Part shown: positions 51,889 to 63,907 of the stretch, one piece after another | Layout of the letters: every line of letters begins with the position of its first letter | Numbering within the stretch: position 1 is the first letter of the stretch | Assembly: GCA_037074765.1 (NCBI GenBank) | Contig: JBAMDO010000111.1 | Location: 113,671 to 177,670, forward strand | Origin: Mansonella perstans | Taxonomy: Eukaryota > Nematoda > Chromadorea > Rhabditida > Onchocercidae | DNA length: 64,000 nt | Direction of reading: 5' to 3' | The notes under the pieces: generated by a model | Told to the model about the DNA's origin: nothing | What the model saw: the letters and a program-made list of their open reading frames with translations, nothing else | Database searches by the model: none | Translations under genes and position numbers: made by a program

Positions 51889-54800
51889 TCATTGATAAGA
51901 TAAGAAGCATTTCCAGTAGGAATAATTAAAGGAAAAGTTATGCAAAGAAGCTCAACATAATTGCTTAATGTTTTCATTTTATTAATTAGTTAATAATATT
52001 AATTAACTACTGATAAAATTAACAATAAAATAAATAACACAAACATTATAAATGGTAATGAAATGATTTTGAGTAATGGTGACAATTTCAGCTGAACGAA
52101 TAACACGTGCTGAGCAAGAATGCTGTGAAATTGATAATTCACCGAAAAGCGCAATTGGTTGCAACGTTTCAATTATACGCTTATTCTGAAAATTGATATC
52201 ATCATGATAGCTTTCTTCTCATTTTATTTTTTTCCTTTTTTTTTTTCATATATTTCATTTTCAATAATTTTCATGAAAGAACACAGTTGCAAGGCAACGA
52301 CCCATTTTGATAATATAAGCCTTAGGGAGAGAATGAAAAGATACGAAAGATAGAAAATAAGATTTGAAATTTATATATAATATGTATGTTTGTTTTAAAT
52401 TTTCCTCTCTCTCTCTCTCTCTCTCTCTTTATCAATTACTGTTATTGCCTTAATGAGGAATTTAATTTGAAAGAAAAATTTGATGCTTGTTAACAATCAT
52501 TGCATATTTAATGAATTTATATATATATGTAATTTATTTAATCATTGCATACTTAATGAATTTTTTATATATATTATACTTTCAATGATAGCTAAAAGAT
52601 ACTTTCATATATTGTCCATTAGATAGTAGAGAGCAAAATACATGAAAAATTTTTTATGCTAGATTAAAGTATAAAATTACTTAAACGCTACTTATTTAAT
52701 ACTAAGTATGGGAACAAATTTGAAAAGCAACAAGTAAGTAAAGTCCAATCATATCAATTGGACTAACTAGCGAGTGAATTGCAATCACTCAGCTGGAAGT
52801 GATATTGCTTGACTTTGTCCAGGATATAGTATCCGTTAGAGTCGAATAGTAATTACTCTTCTAGCTTGATTTTTGGCTTACTTTCATATATTTCATAAAT
52901 TGGATGCGGTAGTTCAAAGTTCATTGTGCTAGAGTTCCAGAGAATTTATTTGACAACGGCTATTTAAAATTAATGTTAATGTCTTCAAAAGAAATTTATA
53001 TCACCTAAATAATTGCATTTCAATTTAAATAATATATGCATTATGCTATTCAAGCTTATTTTATAGCACATCTAAATGTTATCTATTCAAGAATGTATCC
53101 AATTCAGTAAGATCAAAGATAAGACAAGATGGAAGAGCGTTACGTGAAAAGGAAATAAATTAAAGGCTTGCTCGCAACTATTTGGAAGAAAATTGAAAAA
53201 ATTCTAAAAAAATTTCTTTGAATATAGATTAGAAATAACATTCATCATTTGGTATTACTTTATTTCAAGGTTCGATTATTTTAAATTATGCGATTGGGAT
53301 TTCTCTTACTTTAACATGCTGACATAATAAGATTTGAAGTGACAAACGTTTCCTTTTTGTAAATTATCACTCACTTCTTCCGTTAATTTCATACAAATAT
53401 AATAATGAATAAATGTATTTATGTTCAATCATTCGTTAAAATTTCTGTTTCAAAATGTTTTATCCGTAAAAAAGACGAGAGATTGAAAGAAAAAACAAAC
53501 AAACTTCAGCAGTGGAGAGGAAAAGTTGAACTTCACCGGATAGTAGCAAATACCAGTGAAAAATCTGATCACCACGTTGAAACACTGCAAAACGCAAGAG
53601 AAGGATTTTTCTATTTTTATACTTTCGCTCTTAGTTATTTGATTATTCAATGACAGCTTCATTGATTTTTCAAATTGAAGAGAAAAAAATGCTTGAAAAA
53701 AAATGATAAGCTTAATATCTCTGAGATTTCTTGCATCTTGTATGTAAGTGTATTCCTCTCCTCCTCAGTCTCTCTTATTTCATTAAGTAAATTATTTTTA
53801 TTACAAGCAATACAGTTATTTTTGTAAGTAGTTTTCAGAGTTTGAATTCAATAGAATTAATTTGGGCCAATTTCAACTCGTACTATTTCTCATCTTATTA
53901 TCATTGCTCTCAATTTTAATTCATTTTATTCAATAATTACAATTTCTCCAATTGCAGTAAAATATTTTTCCTTTTCCCATACAATAGCTCAATATTAGAA
54001 AAAGTAAATCACAGACTCTGATGATTGTAACAATCAGTTTTTTATACAATTTATAAACCCGAAAAAAACAAAATGTTTTGTTCGACAAGCTGTAAACATT
54101 GCGTAAAAAACATTCAAAACAAAATACTAGAAATCACTCAAAATTTTTTTGGAAAGCCTGGCGACCATACTTTCTAATCACATCCAAGTTTTCCTTTTTT
54201 AAATCCAAAAGTGAAGAAAAAGAAGACATCATTTTATTCGATGGATCACTTTTTAACTAAAAAAAGACTTTTTCTCCTTCAATTAGCAGAATATTTATTT
54301 TTCTCTAAGACTTATTTGATAAAATGTGCCACTAAATGTGGAAGTTTGATAATTCGGACAAGCTATGTCTACCTCGCAAAGGACCCTAAATATATCGTCT
54401 TGCCAAACAATTTTTAAAAATTGTCTGAAAGACGGAATTTATATCGTCTTGCCAAACAATTTTTAAAAATTGTCTGAAATTCTCTATAGCGTTACTTGAA
54501 ATAGTGTTATTATGCTATATGGAGAAGTGAAAAAATATGTTTCTCTTAAGAGCAAATAATTTCCCACATAAATTTTCAAACGAAATGAATAGACTATGCC
54601 AAAGAAATCGATGAAAAGCCCTCTGTAGAGGTTAAAAAACTAAAATAACTCTTTTATCTATCGCACTTCATTAATTTTATTTGATAATTATTAAGATTGG
54701 CAATTCTTTTTGTTTTTTCAATCTACAAGTATCATCCAGAATCAGAATTCATTTCATTGCTATCAAAAATGTATTGTAAAAACTTTTAGTTCCATAGGGA

Positions 54801-55114
54801 ATACACAATATTTTTGCTATTGCTAACTGATTTGATTTTTGATCTTAAGCATTTCATACTTATCATTTGTTGATAATGAGAATAGCTTCATGACTAAAAT
54901 GTTATAATGTAGAGTAGAGTGAATAATTAAATTCGTGAATTCAAAAATTTTGAAATTAATTTAGAAAAACTTAAGTAGAGAAATTGTTACACAAGACTCC
55001 ATTAGCAATTTGTTTCGGTTTAAAATCGCTTTTGCTGAGTATATTGAAAAGTAATGCATCAGATAATTGTTTTAAATGGCTTTGTCGTTGGATACGAGCA
55101 ACGAGATGATCCAT
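36054..55114 (-). CDS. epac-1: EPAC: cAMP-activated Rap guanine nucleotide exchange factor (RAPGEF3/4 type)
   Basis: Exons in coding order: 54991-55114, 53505-53584, 52045-52185, 50274-50337, 49013-49075, 48468-48574, 48059-48157, 46905-47058, 46273-46351, 45699-45827, 45307-45529, 43891-44027, 40642-40818, 39525-39711, 39118-39258, 38674-38869, 38323-38478, 37947-38062, 37643-37789, 37361-37524, 37032-37122, 36672-36875, 36328-36376 and 36054-36103. All phases fit, giving 1,025 residues, close to human EPAC2. Domain order: CNB-A (about 30-135, [26 protein letters not shown]), DEP (about 199-303, [22 protein letters not shown]), CNB-B (about 345-470, [29 protein letters not shown]), REM (from about 526, [19 protein letters not shown]), an RA-like region (700-792), and CDC25 GEF (793-1010, [51 protein letters not shown]). 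cAMP binding to CNB-B releases autoinhibition so the GEF loads GTP onto Rap. The ATG sits 1 nt after a TTTCAG, a likely trans-splice site. CNB-A lacks the usual phosphate-binding Arg (Ser93), and CNB-B has Lys435 where human EPAC has Gln. The last 50-nt exon ([11 protein letters not shown]..., stop 36054-36056) is tentative. Confidence 0.94.
39263..39424. repeat. Two A26 homopolymer tracts in one EPAC intron
   Basis: Runs of 26 A occur at 39263-39288 and 39399-39424 within the 266-nt intron 39259-39524. On the sense strand they are T tracts, and one lies directly before the TTTGTAG acceptor of the exon at 39118-39258. Confidence 0.85.
51857..51884. repeat. T28 homopolymer tract
   Basis: An uninterrupted run of 28 T lies in the EPAC intron 50338-52044. 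No target-site duplication or element body was evident beside it. Confidence 0.85.
52404..52428. repeat. (CT)n microsatellite
   Basis: A CT dinucleotide run of about 12 units lies in the EPAC intron 52186-53504. Confidence 0.9.
54391..54479. repeat. Tandem duplication carrying an 18-bp palindrome
   Basis: A 40-bp segment starting TATATCGTCT is repeated with a 49-bp period (54391 and 54440). Each copy contains the perfect palindrome ACAATTTTTAAAAATTGT (54407-54424 and 54456-54473). It is in an EPAC intron. Confidence 0.85.
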
Positions 55115-55115
55115 G

Positions 55116-55122
55116 CTGAAAT
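55116..55122 (-). promoter_or_regulatory. Likely trans-splice acceptor at the EPAC start
   Basis: On the minus strand ATTTCAG is followed after one base by the ATG at 55114. The following coding sequence runs straight into the first cyclic-nucleotide-binding domain. No coding exon was found further upstream, which fits spliced-leader addition here. A 5' UTR exon far upstream is the alternative. Confidence 0.5.
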
Positions 55123-57721
55123 TTAAATTATTAGTAAATTTCAAAGTCTAAAAAAGAACCACAAAATTTGTAAAATTTTAAGTGAGAAAAAACATATTAT
55201 TACTAAAATTTAGAAGCCTTGAAGTACTGGACCAGCCAATTGGAGTCTAAGCTCTTGAAATGAACACCGCTTTCCCTTCTCGTTCTTACTGATTGCTAAA
55301 TTAAACTTGAAGTGGACCTTATGTCTCTTCTTTTCTAAGTGTGACGTCCTTGATCTCATTTTAATTTGACCTTTCGCAATTTTTCCTTAAATCATTCTTT
55401 AAATTACCTTCTAATGCTTGGTGATAAGTAATGCAGAAATAAATAAATATTAAAGCTTAAGCATCAAATTATGAAAATTTAATCCGAAAACAGTAAGTCT
55501 TGGTCATTTTCTTTTTAAAATTGCTGATGCAATCCTTTTTTACTAAGAATAATGCTTATCAGCATAAAAAACCAGTGATATGATTTCAAAACAAATATGT
55601 CTATTGTTTCAGGAATCTATTCAAAATAATTGTTTCCAAGCCTACAGATATTGTTTACTTCGCAGAGCTTCCAAAAAACCTAGAACTTTCCATAAGATCT
55701 GCTTCTGAGTATTTCAAAACTTTCAACAGGAAACTGGAAAGAAATCATTAATAAATTTTAAGATCTTGAATGATTCCATGAATAGATAAAATATCAGCAT
55801 TATTATTGCAGAAACTTTCGCTGCGTTTTTTTATTAACGTAGTTTCCCGAAAAGTAACCTTGATGTAGGCTTTTTATTTTGGAAACCGGCTATACGACCT
55901 ACGTAATTTCAATCATCCCATTGCTTTCTTTCCTCCGTCACCTGGAATAAATAGAAGCCTGAAACTTGAGAAAAAGGCGTTCAAAGAATTTATTTCATTT
56001 TTGGCTCATTTTATTGAGATTGGAAACAATTCTTTCATGACAGCCTCAACAAACTTTTTATGAGATACGAATGAAGCATGAAAGATGAATTATTTAATAA
56101 TTTTTTGGGATGACAAAGAGATAAGAACCGAGTGATGGACTTTAATTAGAGAAATAACTAAGTATGCCGAAAAGGAAGACATGCTCGTTACAACGATAGC
56201 ACTACTGTCCTCTGAAATCAATTCATCGGTTTTAATTTGATTGAAATGTCTATGCCTATACTGTAAATACTTCTGTTATTCACTTATCTATTTTGATAGC
56301 TTGAAAATACATCTGATATCGAGAATTTCATGATTCCAATGAAATCAAAATATAATAATATGGATATATGATGAAAAAAATTTACCAAAATAGCAACAAA
56401 CTTTTGACGTCAAAATATGGCAAAACTTTCAAAAGAATTATTTTTCTAAGGCAAATATTTCAACTGACAACGACAATCAGTTCTCCATAGGGAGTAAATA
56501 TTTCAAGACAGCACACCGCCTAACAAATGATTTTACTAGTTTTATTAAAAAAAAAAAAAAAAAAATAAATTGTTACATAAAAATTAAAAACAAGTCATTG
56601 AAATACTGGAAGTGTCAGAAATCTGGAGAGAAAAAAAAATTTAAATTACTAAGTAAATAAGAAAGATTTTTGTATCAGCCAACTATTCATATCTTTTCTT
56701 TTGAACACTAACAATAGTAAAGAATTGCAAGAAGGAAGCAGGTATGCTTTCTATCTACATTTCATATGGCATTCTCGAAGTTCGTGAATGAAGCAAAACC
56801 TTCAAAAAGACAAAAATTATAAAATTGCTTGATGCGTTTCCAAACTTTAGGAAAAACATTCTCACTGATAGTTTTTTTCTGTGCAACAAATAAACTGTTA
56901 GATATATTCTAGACTAATTAACAATATTGGCGTTTAAAATTTAAAAAACTTCCACTACAGTGAACAGATTTGGCGGGAGTAGAAGACTTGTCAAAAATTT
57001 CTGTCCCACTTAAACTTGCAAAAGAGCTATTCGGTAATGTGTAAAGGGAAACAGAAGACAAATACACGGACTATTTAGGTCTTAATTTACAGGTCTAAAA
57101 TTAATAATAAATTGCACATGGAGATTTAGAGTTTTCTCTTTCTATAATCACTTCATCTATTGCTAAGAACTAAATAAAAATGTCTGTAGAGATGATGAAA
57201 ACTTCGAACTTTAATCTTTCGTTGGTCATTTATACGCATCTAATTTTTTGAAATACTACAATCTTTTTTTAAAATAATCACTGATAAATATGATCGATTA
57301 GCTTACAATTACTGATTTATAAACTTGAATGTTATTTTTGATGAAGAATTGATTAGAGTTAGTTAAGCACATTTTTATTCATCATGAATTGTTTGTTAAA
57401 TAAATTATAACTATTTAAGGGAAAGAAATAGCAGAATGCCAGAAATGAGATGTATTCAGAGAGAAAGCAGTGGAAAAAGATAGTAAAATTATTAAGCAAT
57501 AAAATAATTTAAATATTATTATTAATAACTGAGAAAAGATCTAACTATAATCCCTATTAATTAAAGTTATAATTAAACAAAATAAAATCATGCAAGATTC
57601 AATTGTGAACATATATCTTATTGGGATAATAAAAATGAGTCATGTTTTAAATCTAAATCTGGTTATGAGTAATTTAACTAACAAAGTAATATCAAGCATA
57701 GTGCATTAAATGGATTGATGG
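55123..57721. other. Upstream of EPAC, no gene seen
   Basis: This AT-rich DNA has no open frame showing splice signals or protein similarity on either strand. A poly-A run of about 17 lies near 56548. It may contain the EPAC promoter. Confidence 0.55.
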
Positions 57722-57945
57722 CACACACACACACACACACACATACTACACACACAACATACACAAATACACATACAACATACACAAATACACACACAAC
57801 ATACATCACATACACAAATACACACACAACATACACAGATACACACACAACATACACAGATACACACATAACATACATCACATACACAGATACACACACA
57901 ACATACACAACATACACAGATACACACACACACACACACACACAC
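57722..57945. repeat. Compound CA-rich microsatellite
   Basis: Pure (CA)n ends flank a core built from ACACACAACATACACAGATA-like and ACACAAATACACACAACATA-like units. The long frames on both strands here (Thr/His-rich or Cys/Val-rich) are translations of the repeat and not genes. Confidence 0.92.
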
Positions 57946-60900
57946 GAGCATACCACGTGTATTCTATTTGTGTATGTGTGCGCCTGTCTGTGTTTACTGG
58001 AATATGCAGACAATTTGAGACCTACATAGATGGCCATAATAGGATTTTGCAAGGATGAGAAATGATGCGATTGCCGACAATAAAAGACATAGTTACGAGA
58101 GGAAGAAGCATATTTTGGTGACAAAGAAATGAATAAAAACAAACTGAGAAGATGGAAAGAAAGAAGCAAACATTTTTAGGACTAATTTCCTTTTTAGGCT
58201 TAGCCAAAAGAGTTATCTAAAACCAAAAATAAAAGTGATGAGAAATCTGACTACTTTCATGATTCTGTTAACACACTCTTAGATTTTTCTTTGAAATGAA
58301 AAAAAATGATTGCAAAAATTAAAAAAAACATTTTTGATATTTGTTTTAATTTAAAAAAAAAATTTTCCATTTAATTTTCTTCAATTTCTAAAAACTAAAT
58401 TTCATTATGAGAATTCAATTTTCAGTAATAATTTCCAATAATTAAAAATTACAGTTACAATTGTCCCTTTTTCAAATCTTTGTCATAAAACAAAATAAAA
58501 GGCAACAATCATTTCGGCATTTTTTTCATTCTAAAATAAATTTTTTGTTGCAAATTTTAGGATTATTTTAAAAACATATTTTTCTATAATATTTTATAAT
58601 AGAAATTATGATGTTAGACTACATTAAAAACTATACCTGAAAGGTTCAATACTATTCATTTAGCTTTAAGCCTGTTTATAGTAAGAATGCAAATGACCTG
58701 CAAAATGTAAGGCATTTTATATGCTTCATGCAACTAATACCTCTTAGGCAGAAACATTCTCTTAGCTAGCATTTAAGTTACTTGGATCATTGTTTTTTTT
58801 TGAGTGAATAATTTGCCATAATTGATAGATCATTGTCCATTTTTATTGATTTAAGAAAACAGCTGGGGGACAAATGCTAATAACAATCGTATAGGAAGGT
58901 CATAGTTATGAGAAGAATCAAATTTAATTCGCCCATTGATTTATAGTTTTTAAAATAATTTTATATCAAACATTTTTCGAAAGTTTAAGTTCGAGATAAG
59001 AATCGGAAAAATTGGGCCCAAATTATCAGCAAAGCTTTCCATTGGTCACTAATATTTGAATACTTCGCTAATTATTAATTATCCATTAATGATAAAAATC
59101 ATCAAAATTTGTCAAACTATGATTGGTTTTAAGTGTCAAAGAAACTGAAGTGTCCAAGTTAATAATGACTAATAACGCTTTAGCTCTTGGCTTTCATAAC
59201 CTGTCAGATGTTCAGCGGATTTTTTCAACTTAAATTTCAAGCATACAATATTTGATCAATTCTACCTTATTTCACTCCTTTCCAAGTTTGTTTTTCTGTT
59301 AAATTTTATAATTTACAGAAAAAAATGCCTTGGCAAATTTCATGCGCATTTTACATATCTTGTCATAGGCTTTTTTTATTAGCGCATGCAGCAGATGCAT
59401 CTTTAAATTTTCTTAAATTTTCTCAGGTATTCATCACAATCAATTTCAAAACTTCAAATTCGAAAAAATTTCTTCATAAATTGCAACAGTCCACGCTATT
59501 TGCCTTGTTAATATAAACGTTTTTCGAGAATGCAAAATGTACCCTTGCCATTACCGCTATTACTTTATTTCAGTTTGCAACACTATTTTCTCCTCTTTCA
59601 AAAATTAACAACTTAAAATTTGACTGTGTTATAGTAGAAATGACTGTGTAGACACATACGTCATTTCTTTTTGTCACAAAACATAAATAATGTTTCTCCA
59701 TTTAGTTTCAACTTTTTTTGTGCCATTTTCTTTTATACATTTCTCAAGTTATTATCATGTATTAATCGCTGAAATTTTTCTCATGCAAATTTCATGCAAA
59801 TTTTATATATCAAATGATTACAAAAATTTTAATTAAGTTAACTTTTGCTTTAATGTCGTTTCGATATGCTGAATATGATTTTTTAATAAGTATTCAGGGA
59901 GAATTCTCTAATAAATATCTATGGCCATGCTGCAATACAATTTTAAGAGTAGAAGGATTCCTCAAACTTCACAGAAGGAAATATTTAAAGTTATTATTGC
60001 ATTGCCGAAAGTTCGACGCATACTTTTGCAAAATTGATGGTTTTGGGGCTCTTGAAAGATTCAAAAAAAAAAAAGAAAAATTAAACAGATTTAAATTCCT
60101 GATAAATGAGTCATCGCTAGGAGAACATGTTCATTGCTCATTTTTCCATTTAATACTTCCCATCTAAATTGATAAATCAAAGAGATGCAAATAAGTGAAT
60201 GGAAATTCCATAACTATATTGCATCTCATAAAGGTGAAGCCCACATTTTTCAAATTTCAATTCAATGTGAAGATATTTGAAAAATTACTTCTGGTTAAAC
60301 TGGAATATATGAATTATAGCAACAAGAAACGAGAGAAAGAGAACAGAAATGATTTATTTTGGCTGATTTGCATGATTGTAAAGAAATTTCAATTTCTATA
60401 TTTTGAAACACGATTTTAAAGAAATTTCAATTTCTACTGGTTAATCAAAACTTATTGATATTGTTCATTTCTAACTGTTAAATCTACTCCGGTATTCAGC
60501 ACTAATCGAGCATAGCAAATCGAACATGGCCGAGCAACCAACCAGACTTTTGTTGTCAAACATTTATCGTAAACATTCAACAATTAGTGGTTAATGAAGG
60601 GAACACTTTTTTATATTGCAGAAACTAACTGTCAATTTACCAAGCACACATCTTTTCGGCTACCATTGCTTACAATCTTATAGAGATTTCTTTTGAGCTA
60701 AAATGAAAATTAATCTTGTTTTAATTTAAAATTAAATTTTTTCGACTAGAATGAATGAAAATTTTGAGCATCATGAGATATCACTCGTATTTTTTGTGAA
60801 ATTATTCATTAGTAGTGTGATTAAACAAAAGATTGCATTAAAATAATTCAATTATGGAACTAATCATTGAGATAGCTGGAAATAAAATCAACATAAACTT

Positions 60901-62391
60901 GACAAGATTATTTTTCTGTACAGAACATAAACTTGATAAGATTGGAATTTTAATTGAATGTAAAGAAAAAAATTAAAACTAACCGAACTGAATCTTTTTA
61001 TAAATGACAAAATACTAAAGTAAATATCTTGTTCTTCATTTCATTTTAATCGAAGTACAATGTAATCATTAATCAAAGTACCCTTACTCACTGATTATCA
61101 GCACTATGGTAATGAAAGGTGATAGGAATAGATAGGACAAATTTAGGAAGGGTGTCTGTGTATCTTTGTACGATTCATCGCTAATAGCAAAATTTTAATC
61201 ATCCAACTTTTTAGTGATTAATGAAGAAATACCTTTATGTATTGCAAGAAACAATCCTAGAATTTATGTCCTGCAGGATGTACCAAAATTTTTGGCACGT
61301 CCTACAATGATGAAAATTTAATGTATCCACATTACTGCCATGTTTGACAGCGCAAATTTCTTTTCTCTTCTGAGTAGAAGAAATGTTCATTGTGGTTATT
61401 TCTTATTAATAACAGTTAGCTTTCTTTCTGCACAGCGAAAATGATCATGCTGATTTCGGAATGCAGTAGCAATTCCACTATTCATTACAAATTAAAATTT
61501 TTTACAACACATTGGTCACTTTCATCGATTAATTTCTCAGTAATCTAACTCAAACTAATTAAAACGGGTCTTCATCTTCCTCATCCCTCTCAGCTTCTTT
61601 TCTCGTCTTTTTTCATTATCATTCGCGCCATCAGTTCATGAATACTTCAGAATAGCACTTTTTCGACATTGATCTTTCTTATATGAAACTCTTTAGGAAC
61701 TACTTCAATTCTCTGGTTCGTCCACGTTATTTACGTTGTCCTTGCTCATCCTTCAGATCTTTTAGACATAGTCGGAGAGACTGCAAACTGCATGTGATAC
61801 CTTCCAATTATATCAGGTTCATTTATAAATGTATATATAAGTTTCAGTTAGTACTACTCAGTAAGATATATTGCTTATTCCAACTCATTTTGCCAAATAC
61901 TTGCCTATCAATTCTTCACCTGAAAAATTCCGAATCTCAAAAATTCGTACCAAATTATAAAACATATTAATTTTGTTTCAGATCTGCAACCACCTCGCAA
62001 ATAAATTCCAAATCGGCTACGATAGCCAATAATAAATGAAATGAAGCGCTGTTGAATGCTTGGACAAATACAATCAGTTAAAAATCCATTCATTTGAATC
62101 ATTTTCTTGATTCCTACGAAAAACATTTTTCATCGGACAACTGTGGGAATATTTTGTAGCAGAATGTTATCCCATAAATAAGAATACTTTTTTTTTTTAG
62201 TTTTAAGAATTTCAAAAAAGTGGTTTAAAAATATGATATTGATGAAAATTTTCTCAGCAGGTCCTTATTCATCGGATCTTTAACTAAAACAGAAATTTGA
62301 TAATGGTTTACTGCCTTTCTCTCCCCTGCTGTGTTTAAAACGTTTGGACGATTCACAAAAATAAGGTCGTCGCCATTACTTCGATGTTATT
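57946..62391. other. Gene-poor AT-rich region
   Basis: No convincing exon was found. A 117-codon frame at 59814-60167 (+) lacks recognisable domains and has the base composition of its surroundings. A 19-bp direct repeat occurs at 60380 and 60418. Confidence 0.5.
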
Positions 62392-62544
62392 ATGGGTTGG
62401 CTTACCATATTTCCTAGGATATTGTCATATTTGCGTGATATGAGTGATAATGAGAGAAATGCAGCTGATTTGCGTGATATGAGTGATGATAAGAGAAATG
62501 CAGCTGACTTGCGTAAAAAAGATGAACGTAGCATACAACCATAA
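62392..62544 (+). CDS. Small open frame with a 13-residue repeat, uncertain
   Basis: A 50-codon frame starts at the ATG at 62392 and stops at 62542-62544. It contains a 39-bp tandem duplication (from 62431 and 62470, and a third start at 62509) that encodes LRDMSDNERNAAD and then LRDMSDDKRNAAD. The composition is polar and charged, unlike the Phe/Ile/Lys-rich chance frames nearby. A GTAAAA inside it (62513) could be a splice donor, so it might be one exon of a larger gene. No family is recognised, and whether it is translated is unknown. Confidence 0.25.
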   Translation: MGWLTIFPRILSYLRDMSDNERNAADLRDMSDDKRNAADLRKKDERSIQP

Positions 62545-63439
62545 TGAATCAGAGAGAGATTGTCAAGAATTCTCAGTGAGGAAATGAAGATAACTCGGGT
62601 GGAAATCGTGAAGAAACTGTGATGGCAATATTAGAGTTAAGAAAAGAAGGTTGTTCATATTAATTGAATGAATTGTAACTGCAGCATCTTAGTGTTGTTG
62701 TTTGTCATGTCGAATATTTCGTTTCAAATAAAATTGTTCAAAAATTCATACTGTTCGTTATTATAGCTCATTTTCATTGAGTCAAATAGTTGCAATAGGA
62801 TGATTTAACATTTTCCCATGATGTACCTACTACATAATCAGTTTTAGAACAAGCAGTTTATATGATAATCATATGATAAATTTATTCAATACTGTTAAGA
62901 CTTTTGAAAGCTATTATTTCGATCATTGATTAGCTATAGCTCAATTATATCCATCTTCCGTTCTCTCTCTCTCTTTGGAATAAAAATTGTTTATTGAGAT
63001 TGAAATAAGTATTTAAGTCTTAAATACTTCTAAGTTTCAACTTATGCCAAAGTTAACTTCAAATTATCATTGTGAATTTTTTCATTTTACAAAACGATAA
63101 AAGAAAGTGGGAAATGTTGGGAAATTATGAAGATGTTTAACTTAGCAGTATGAAATTGCTAAGGAAAGACCTTAAAGAAAAGAGTAAAGTTTAGTACGAT
63201 TTCAATCTGAAGATAAGCTAATCACTAATTCCAGTATAAACAGCCTAAGGCATATGCCTTAAAAAAAAAATGCTCAAAATTGCAAAGAACACTTTCAGGT
63301 CGATTAGACGGATTGTCCCATTGTCCGCTGCAACCTTAGTCACAGTCATTAAAGCGAAGCAGAGCAGATGGTAAGTTGTGCCTATAAGTCGATGGTATCT
63401 TTTTTATTGCCTGACCATACTGATAGGAAGCTGAGATGC
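62545..63439. other. Non-coding AT-rich stretch
   Basis: Nothing recognisable was found besides short low-complexity tracts, such as a CTCTCTCTCT run near 62963. Confidence 0.45.
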
Positions 63440-63760
63440 ACATACATTATACACACGTACACATACATATATAACATACGCATACATACATACACGTACA
63501 GATGTACATACATATACGTGCACATATACACGTATACATACATATATACAGGTACACATACATATACATGCACATATACACGTATACATATACACACGTA
63601 CACATGTACATACATATACATGCACATATACACGTGTACATACATATATATACGTACACATATACACCCACATACATGTACACACACACGTATACATACA
63701 TACATATACGTACATACATACACGTATATACATACATAGATATACATACAAATATAAGTA
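63440..63760. repeat. ACATAC/ACGTAC-type microsatellite
   Basis: About 320 bp consist of ACATAC, ATACAT and CACGTA-like hexanucleotide variants. Five overlapping long frames on both strands (Tyr/His/Thr-rich or Tyr/Val/Cys-rich) arise only because the repeat has no stop codons. Confidence 0.92.
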
Positions 63761-63907
63761 CATAGTCTATGACAGGCAATTTGCACAATGCACGAGCACA
63801 GTCATCAGCTCGCACTATGAGTCATGCATATATTTATATGTTATAACAATGCATTTGGTCAGGGAAAGACAGGTTATTCCAGTCGATAAGATTCGATCGG
63901 AATTTGG

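Noticed and set aside
53265..53340. Possible tRNA from a GGTTCGATT box-B-like sequence
   Set aside because: No acceptor stem, anticodon arm or matching box A could be laid out around it.
57678..58169. Long Cys/Val-rich and Thr/His-rich frames on both strands
   Set aside because: They are translations of a CA-rich microsatellite that lacks stop codons. There is no start context, splice signal or domain.
59814..60167. 117-codon plus-strand frame as a gene
   Set aside because: Composition matches background AT-rich DNA, no motif or homology is recognised, and there is no supporting splice structure.
63368..63815. Five overlapping frames of 87-134 codons
   Set aside because: All arise from the ACATAC-type repeat being free of stops in several frames.
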